A stretch of 64,000 nt of DNA from Ceratodon purpureus (lineage: Eukaryota; Streptophyta; Bryopsida; Pseudoditrichales; Ditrichaceae): contig CM026433.1 of NCBI GenBank assembly GCA_014871385.1, positions 5,777,585 through 5,841,584 of the forward strand. The letters run 5' to 3'. The stretch's first letter is position 1. Each line of letters begins with the position of its first letter. A program made the translations under genes and the position numbers. Positions 58,041 to 64,000 of the stretch are shown here, in pieces. The notes under the pieces were generated by a model. The model saw nothing but the letters and a program-made list of their open reading frames with translations, was not told the DNA's origin and ran no database searches.

Positions 58041-58452
58041 TCCGGTTGGATTAAATTAGGGATGCCTAATTTAATATATGTTGATAGGTTTGCGGATAAT
58101 GATCTGCATTTACAATTCATTTTTTATTGTGCTCCCATGCAGACGCAATAAGAATGTCGGTGATTCAAGGCGACAGAAAATTAGAAAATCTGAAATCACT
58201 TTACAGCATATATAATAGATTACAACTGTGACCACAAATGGTTTAGGGTTTCGCATGACATTTGTAAATCAGCTGAATCTAACCATGTCTAAACCGCCAT
58301 GCTTGGTTACTCCAGCATGGCCTTCTGTATCGCCGACTACGTTATCTTGCGAACCATTATGCTCAGACTGTAAGGGCGTTCTTCTCGATCTGATCCCCTT
58401 TTGCTACATTCTGAAGGGCACCTGTTCCGGGTCCATTAGTCTTATGGAATTA

Positions 58453-61400
58453 TCAGGTCTTCGCACTGGCTGGGGCTGTCTTCGGTTTCTTCACCAATAA
58501 ACGTGACTGCCACTTTACATATACACTACTCCCCGAGGCTTTAACCAATGCATGATCCATCAGAGTAAACGGTTGACGATCTTCAATGAAGAGAAGTGGT
58601 AAGTTCGGTGAGTTGATTTTATGTATCTGTACCATCTGTTCACCATCCTTGCAAAGGTTTCCAAACTTCTGCTTCGGACTCTTCCAACTCCCACCTGTCC
58701 TCCCTTCAGCCACAATTGTGTCGCCCTTGTCAGGATGTAGTATAAAGCAGAGACAATTTGCGGCAACTGGGCCATCACAAATTCGAGGCAGTAGTCCAAT
58801 TTCGAATCGTGGGCGGGGTCCTCTCGCCGGGAGCTGCGACTGTTCTTCGATAATCATTCCGCGTGTGCTTACTCCGTCACGGCATGCTGAAGCTGGGCTG
58901 CTGTGGAGAAGTGGAGTGATGCTCTGCCTCCGATCCTCGACTTGCCGTTCAGACGTTTCTTGGTGGCCGTTGTTGTCGACGCTGGGGTGGGGAGATTGAT
59001 CCGGTCCTGAAGTTCGAATCGAAGCCGACACTTCTGTAGAAACTGCAGCACCCACATGCATCTTGTTAGAGAAATTTTGTAGGAGAGTGTTTGGGGTCAC
59101 GGGGATTGTGTCGCCTGAAGCCCAAGAAGGCGATGTTTGAGGAATGGCAATGCCTCCAGCGACAAGCGCCTGCGCCTGCGGAATAGATTGACGTTCAACT
59201 TCATGCATGCGGACGCTTGTCTCCCGCTGTGTTCTCTGATTGCCGGACACTCCGTCTACTGTGGGAACACTCTCTGTCATAGGAGTACGAATCTGAAAAT
59301 CCGGAATCGGCACACTGTGCGTATGGCCTGGGACGGTTGGCGTTTCGATTCTGACTGCGAATGAAGGATTCGGCGGTGCGTCGGAATTAATCAATCGCAG
59401 CAGAAGCTCTTTCACTTCCCGTAATTGGTCTTTACTGCTGCTCAAGTCGCTTGCTATGCGTTGCACCGTGTTCTCTAAGGCGTTAATTCTGGTTGTCTCC
59501 CGAATCACGTATGGTGGTGTAGAAGTGCCCTGCAAAAATTAGAGAATCATGACGTTAAATGGTGGTGCGTTTCGAAGCCAAGCTAAACCTGATATGAGAG
59601 AGTGAACTGTAGGCTGAATTGCAGTAACCTTAATGATCACTACGAAAAAGATCAGGCTTGAGTGACATGACGTGTGTGATTCGGAAGAAAAGGAAGGCTG
59701 GAAGCACAAAGGACATAAGACATGTAAAGGAGATCAAGAAGTGCTACCAAGTTACGACACAATATTAGAAAGACACTGTACATGGATACTGCTCCCCGAC
59801 CGACGGTACGCAGAGGCGGTGAAATTCGACAACTGCAGGGTTCAATGCAATTTTTGGTATCCTCTGCTGTCAGATGTTTTCCACATGACTTCATGTAATT
59901 GACAAAACAGATGCATGAGGCGCTGAGAATCTTTACCCTGGGAAAACTCGGAGTCCTCTCCTCTCCACGCGGACCCTGGATGGAAGCTTGAGTGCCGACG
60001 TTGTTCAATGTAGTATTAGGAGTGCTTTGTTGATGAGCAGAGCTCATGCTTGTGTTTGATTCCGAGTAAAACATTGACGGTGTTGGCATATTCTCGGCAG
60101 GAGCTCTAGTGGGAGTGTTACCCGGAACCTAAATGATGACAAAACCATACCACTTCAACGGTGTGTCAAATATGGTCCTTAGTGAGTTGAATGAATAATA
60201 CGGTTTCTAATAAGTTCAAAGGTTACGTACCATGTATGGGGAAGGGCCTGTCGAAGGGGCACTCGGGCATTGGCGGTCGCCGTCCAGGCTTTGAGCTTTC
60301 CGTTTGCCTTTCCTCATTTCGGTCATCTGGATCGACTCCTCTCTACCAGCTGCACTCACCCACCATTTCTTCCATTCGATGAAAGCCTCTTCAGGACAAC
60401 GAGGATGCCGAAGGCCGCTTGTTTCAATAAAGTGTTGTTTCCAGACCTTCCTATCATTTTTTAAAGTATTTTTTAAAAAATTTCGTAAATATGAGATATC
60501 AAGGGGTCTAGAGTATGTGAATTGTTGAGCAAGTTTAGAGGCAATGACATCTACTTGGGCATTCCAGTAATCTGTCCTTGCCTTATAGCTTCTTACTTTA
60601 AAATTCAAGGTCTGCCTAGCACAAAGGCGTGCGGCTCTATGCCATGGGCTCTTGAGTCCGAGAATTGTACCTGCTGGGCTCACAGGTATCATGATATGCG
60701 GATCTCGATTCTGCGCGTGTGCCATTGCCATTTCCTTACGATAAGGACGCTGGACCTCTCGCGCGGCTGTGCGTCTTCTGTTCTCCTCCTGCCTCATGTC
60801 TTCCTGTGGCGTAGCATGTGTGATGATGTGCTCTGCTCTCTGCCTTTCAGGAGGGCCAATCGCGGTGCCTCCATTCAGCGCAGATTGGCTCACGTAGCTT
60901 GCACTCCTATCCTCCGAATAATCGACTTGGCTGTGCGGTTCAACATATCTGGTTCCTTCGTTCCAGGGTCCTTGCGCAGGTATACTCCCAAAATGTGATG
61001 GATATCGTAAGTTCGCACCATCGTAATTCAATTGCGCTGCCTGCGGTCGATACAGATGCTGCGGCGGCAAGAGGTTCTCTGCAGGTGATGCCATCGGAAT
61101 ATGCTGATGACAAAGTACATGCACAACACGAAGCAAGTAAAAAGAGTTCAGTTGAGATGGAAGAAATTGCCACATACAAACGTCGGCCTGACATTCCCAA
61201 AACTATCGGGCAGGTTCAGAATGGATCATTGTGCGGTGATAAAATAAACACCGACTTCTACTTCATTGAGACATGTAGAATATCAACCTAATGTTCGTGG
61301 GCTGTTAGCATGAACACAATTCCAATTTGTTTCAGTCGCAAAAGAACCGTACGAATATGAACTATAATAATTACGCATGAGCTCTGGCTGCTACGATGTG

Positions 61401-62106
61401 AAGGAGATGTACAATATTAAAAAACAAGTGACGTGTATGTTTATATGATTCTGTGCTCCCTACCATAAATCAGGTTAAGTTTGAACACGTCTCATGTAGA
61501 CAGGGCAGTCAGTGGAAACAAAACGGCCTGAGCAACGATTATGCGGTCAGATTCGGTAGAATTGATAAAGTCTCCATGGATGTGAAGCTACGAATGAAAT
61601 TGAATGGGCGATGTCATGCGAAACATACCTCAACAACGTCAATTCTTCGTAAGGGTTGAGGGGAACGACGGTGCTAATGTCGATTACCTAACAATCGACT
61701 GTCTAGAGTATACCGTCTCCAGAATGGACATAACATAATTAAATGACACGACGTGTTCTACAACAAACGTGATGAAACTTAGGCAACTCACAGGCATGGC
61801 TAACAATGAACAGTGAGCCCTAATTTAGGTCGAGAATTTCAGAAGTACACGAATTCAAAAATCTGGAGGAAGGATCAATACCTGGTCGTCTCTTCGGTCT
61901 GGTATGCATTGGCCGTCGACCACAGGGCACTGAGACATTCTGGCGGGGAAGGCCATATTCTGATTGAGGTGCGAGAGAAGAGCAGGCACTGCAGAAAATA
62001 CGTCTTCGAATTCAACGGAACTACAACTTCCTTGAGAGGAAGGCGAGGACGGCCACTGATCTCTATCTACTACAAGACCTCTCGCTGTCCTCATTGTGGC
62101 TGCCAT
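58453..62106 (-). CDS. TNPA/TNP1-like CACTA transposon protein
   Basis: Five exons, all with phase-0 GT-AG junctions: 62106-61882, 61673-61629, 61103-60231, 60128-59937 and 59529-58453. They total 2412 nt, 803 aa. Exon 2 is a 45-nt microexon. Residues 91-280 are polar with Arg/Glu-rich helices. A tryptophan-containing helical block (about 290-360; motifs YLRNFLKNTL, WKQHF, EEAFIEWKKWW) resembles the putative DNA-binding part of plant Ptta/En/Spm (TNP1) proteins. A coiled coil follows (about 460-495). The C-terminal ~110 residues (ILHPDKGDTIVAEGR ... TLMDHALVKASGSSVYVKW) match the order of the TNP1 C-terminal domain: a beta-rich region, then a D-A-V/L helix, then V-x-W. The expected role is binding subterminal repeats. 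Family placement is by motif resemblance and not certain; the exon structure is well supported. Confidence 0.65.
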
Positions 62107-63779
62107 TAGGGTTTTCGATGACGGCCAAGAGGTGGAGCTCCTACCAGCAAAGTAGGTTGGGGAAAATAGATTTTCGGAAAGTATCGAGGTTGTGGCTGAA
62201 ATCAGAAAAGCAGAGTCACTGCTAAAATGGACGTCGAAGTTGTCAACCTGACAATGGTAGTTCTAGATCCACTCTATTTCTGAAGGTTAGCGCTGAGTCA
62301 CGCACCGAAAAGGCTGTGAAACTATCCTTCTCCGCCTAAATTTGTTGCTTCATGATCTAGTCGTGGTCTGTGGGTACGTATCTGCTTGGGGGAATAGGCG
62401 GCTACACTCTCGGGAACGCAGGGAACACGAACAAGGGATCTCCATCGCAGGTTCTGTCTAAGTTCGTACACGGCTGTTGACACTACTTGAAAGCTTAACT
62501 TCAGTACCAATGCCAAGCCATTCCGGCCACGTAACAGAGTTCGGAACTAGTGAAGGATTACATTGGGACTAGAGTCTGCAATGGAGGGCTGGAGTCCTCA
62601 AACGAAGCTCAGGACCGGTTTGTGTAGGCTCGATAGTTTTGGTAGGATTGTTAGTATATGGAATTGGCCCGAGGAACTCCAGGAGGTACCAGATGGAGTC
62701 GAGGATGCGGTGCCGATCCACAGTGAAACCGCATGCTATGCCAATACTGAGGCTGCTGGACAATTGGAGATTCCGCGGAGGGTCAGTCAAGGAGAGTCTG
62801 GTAGCCACAGCCGACCTTGCAACCGTGATAGCCAGGTCCAAGGAACAAGATGGTTCGACCCCCTCCAAATTTTCCAGAGTTCTGAATTTCAAGAGCACGG
62901 CGTTATAACTTATAATGCACGTACCTCTTGTCGATAGGCTGCACCAGATGTACCTTGCTCCTCTCTCAGCAATCTTGATGTCTTGGCATTTGCGTTCTCT
63001 GTGGGGAATCAGTCCTACGCCCGGGGTGGCTGATTTGCGTCATCGCTCTCCTACCGAGTCAGAAGACTATGCAGACCTACCAGCACTTGAAGGATCGGAC
63101 AATTTCGAAGATAATTACGAAGGACTTCCCAACTTGGAGCGCGTACGGTACGACTGCAATCAGCCCATCGAATTTGCGTGCTGCCCGCTCTGCGACTATT
63201 CGAAATCCCATTTGTATCTTCGAGGTCATGACTTACGAGTCTCTCGAATGTGGTCTAACTGTATTGACGCGGGAGCAGCAGTGCTCATAATCTCCGCATT
63301 GGGTTCCACTTTCGGATTTCCAGAGAATACATTGGCAGACTTGGTAGATTCGGTAATGGAGGTGTACCATGCCTCCATCACTGCTCCGTGATCTCGGTGA
63401 TTGAGTTCCAGGTTAGTGACCCGGGGAGTCACAAGTGTAAGTAGAAGGCTCAGAAGTTAGGTGCCGTGAGGCCCTTACTCGCTCACTATATAGATCAGAC
63501 TCAGAGCGAACAGACGATACCTCGCTACTTGTAATGTGCACCGCAATGGCTACATTTTCTGGGTAATAAAAAGTACATTGATTCAGAGCAGAAAACATTA
63601 GTGCACAATACTGTAAAGCCGCGCGATCTTTGTTGAGTGTATGATAACCAGTGGTCTACGTGTGCTTGGCTCATGGGTCCTAAGAATGGATGACAATTCA
63701 TTTCTGTTCATAATGTTAGTTCATACCTGCAGAGTACTGTCTCCACTGCGCACTCGCTCGATCACTTGTGCAAGGGAGC
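62107..63779. other. Divergent promoter region between transposon genes
   Basis: This lies between the starts of the minus-strand TNPA-like gene and the plus-strand gene at 63780. Open frames on both strands (62563-62937, 62915-63391) are long for random sequence. The second has an acidic stretch with a repeated Y-x2-L-P-x-L pattern and a C-C-P-L-C-D motif, so it could be an exon or captured fragment, but no splice chain is supported. Confidence 0.35.
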
Positions 63780-64000
63780 ATGGACGCAGCTATGGAAACA
63801 CCAGTGACTGAGGAGGAGATGCGTTGGCCACTTCGTGAGAAGCGGCGGAGGGATGCACGGGACCTTAAGCTCGCAGCCCGTGAGGAGGCAACTGCAGATC
63901 AGCAAGGCGCTAGGAAGAGGAAGTGCCCATGCAACATTTGCATGGGCGAGAATTTTTCAATGCGACTTCGAGCAGTTGTCAGGGATCATTTGAAGCTCTA
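63780..64000 (+). CDS. N-terminus of a TNPD/TNP2-like transposase (partial)
   Basis: An ATG at 63780 opens a frame that is still open at the window end (73 codons seen). After an acidic start and a strongly basic helix (REKRRRDARDLKLAAREE), it has C-P-C-x2-C followed by V-V-x-D-H-L-K-L. The combination of CPCxxC and a later V-x-x-H-L is typical of the transposase-associated domain at the N-terminus of plant TNP2/TNPD proteins. Its place in a CACTA-like element, divergent from a TNPA-like gene, agrees. Identification rests on this short motif only, because the catalytic region is outside the window. Confidence 0.5.
   Translation, partial: MDAAMETPVTEEEMRWPLREKRRRDARDLKLAAREEATADQQGARKRKCPCNICMGENFSMRLRAVVRDHLKL

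Larger units (their letters stand above)
57396..64000. mobile_element. CACTA/En-Spm-like transposon, right end outside window
   Basis: The left terminus begins CACTAGTGGAATTGGTGCCC at 57396, a typical plant CACTA-type end. Subterminal sequence carries inverted repeats: CCCAACTACACC at 57413-57424 and its exact complement at 57468-57479, ACACCGAA and TTCGGTGT, and GGGGACTGT with ACAGTCCCC. Further in is a cluster of ACCCGG/CCGGAT motifs. The internal genes fit: a TNPA-like protein on the minus strand and a TNPD-like N-terminus on the plus strand. The matching right TIR and 3-bp duplication (CAA expected from 57393-57395) lie beyond base 64000, so the element exceeds 6.6 kb. The gene models are intact, so it could be active. 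Confidence 0.6.

Noticed and set aside
58586..58999. Plus-strand frame of 137 codons
   Set aside because: Antisense of the last exon of the TNPA-like gene.
1..64000. CRISPR arrays, rRNA genes, bacterial operons or phage
   Set aside because: No regularly spaced direct repeats, rRNA-like blocks or prokaryotic gene organisation were seen; all evidence points to a plant nuclear genome.

Overview
The window looks like nuclear DNA of a land plant, most likely a bryophyte such as a moss. The bryophyte call is an inference. It rests on compact multi-exon genes with short GT-AG introns, gene islands near 50% GC set in very AT-rich transposon deserts, and a Helitron of plant type. No rRNA, tRNA, organellar or bacterial-type gene is visible. 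All exon models were built by eye from splice consensus, reading frame and protein sense; each multi-exon model given a full structure closes to a multiple of three.

Region 1 (1-15.6 kb) is the main host gene island. It holds: a small, probably plastid-targeted membrane protein (1325-1834, +); a heavy-metal-associated (HMA) domain protein without a prenylation box (4841-3219, -); a 15-exon secreted amidohydrolase of the YtcJ/LAF3 type, 580 aa (13039-8394, -); and a small oleosin-like hairpin protein (14979 onward, +). A decayed duplicate of the oleosin-like gene, including its leader, lies at 7441-8160 on the other side of the amidohydrolase. A 249-bp CACTA-type MITE sits beside that pseudogene.

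Region 2 (15.6-25.4 kb) is an AT-rich desert with microsatellites, a protein-kinase fragment that has lost key catalytic residues (19.8 kb), two short coding-like relics and a PIF/Harbinger-like MITE (22218-22672). Region 3 (25.4-34.4 kb) is a second gene island. It has a TA-flanked MITE, a transcription unit of unknown product (about 25.7-29.35 kb) containing a small retroposon tail with a 16-bp target duplication, and a four-exon C2H2 zinc-finger gene (32278-34156, +). A strong 110-nt hairpin resembling a miRNA precursor lies 56 nt after the zinc-finger stop codon.

Region 4 (34.4-57.4 kb) is mostly dead transposons. They are a short CATTAGG-ended element, a pogo-like MITE, a transposase-like relic at 38.5 kb, and a large decayed Helitron (about 43.2-52.5 kb). 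The Helitron was later split by a 2.58-kb CATTAGG-ended element carrying a 294-aa coiled-coil ORF, by a second ~1-kb insertion that may belong to the same family, and by a 249-bp Mutator-like MITE with a 10-bp target duplication.

Region 5 (57.4 kb to the window end) looks like one end of a large CACTA/En-Spm-like transposon. A CACTA terminus at 57396 is followed by subterminal repeats rich in ACCCGG/CCGGAT, a five-exon gene for an 803-aa protein with TNPA/TNP1-like features (62106-58453, -), and the divergent start of a C-P-C-x2-C zinc-motif protein (63780 onward, +) that resembles the N-terminus of a TNP2/TNPD transposase. The right end of this element is outside the window.
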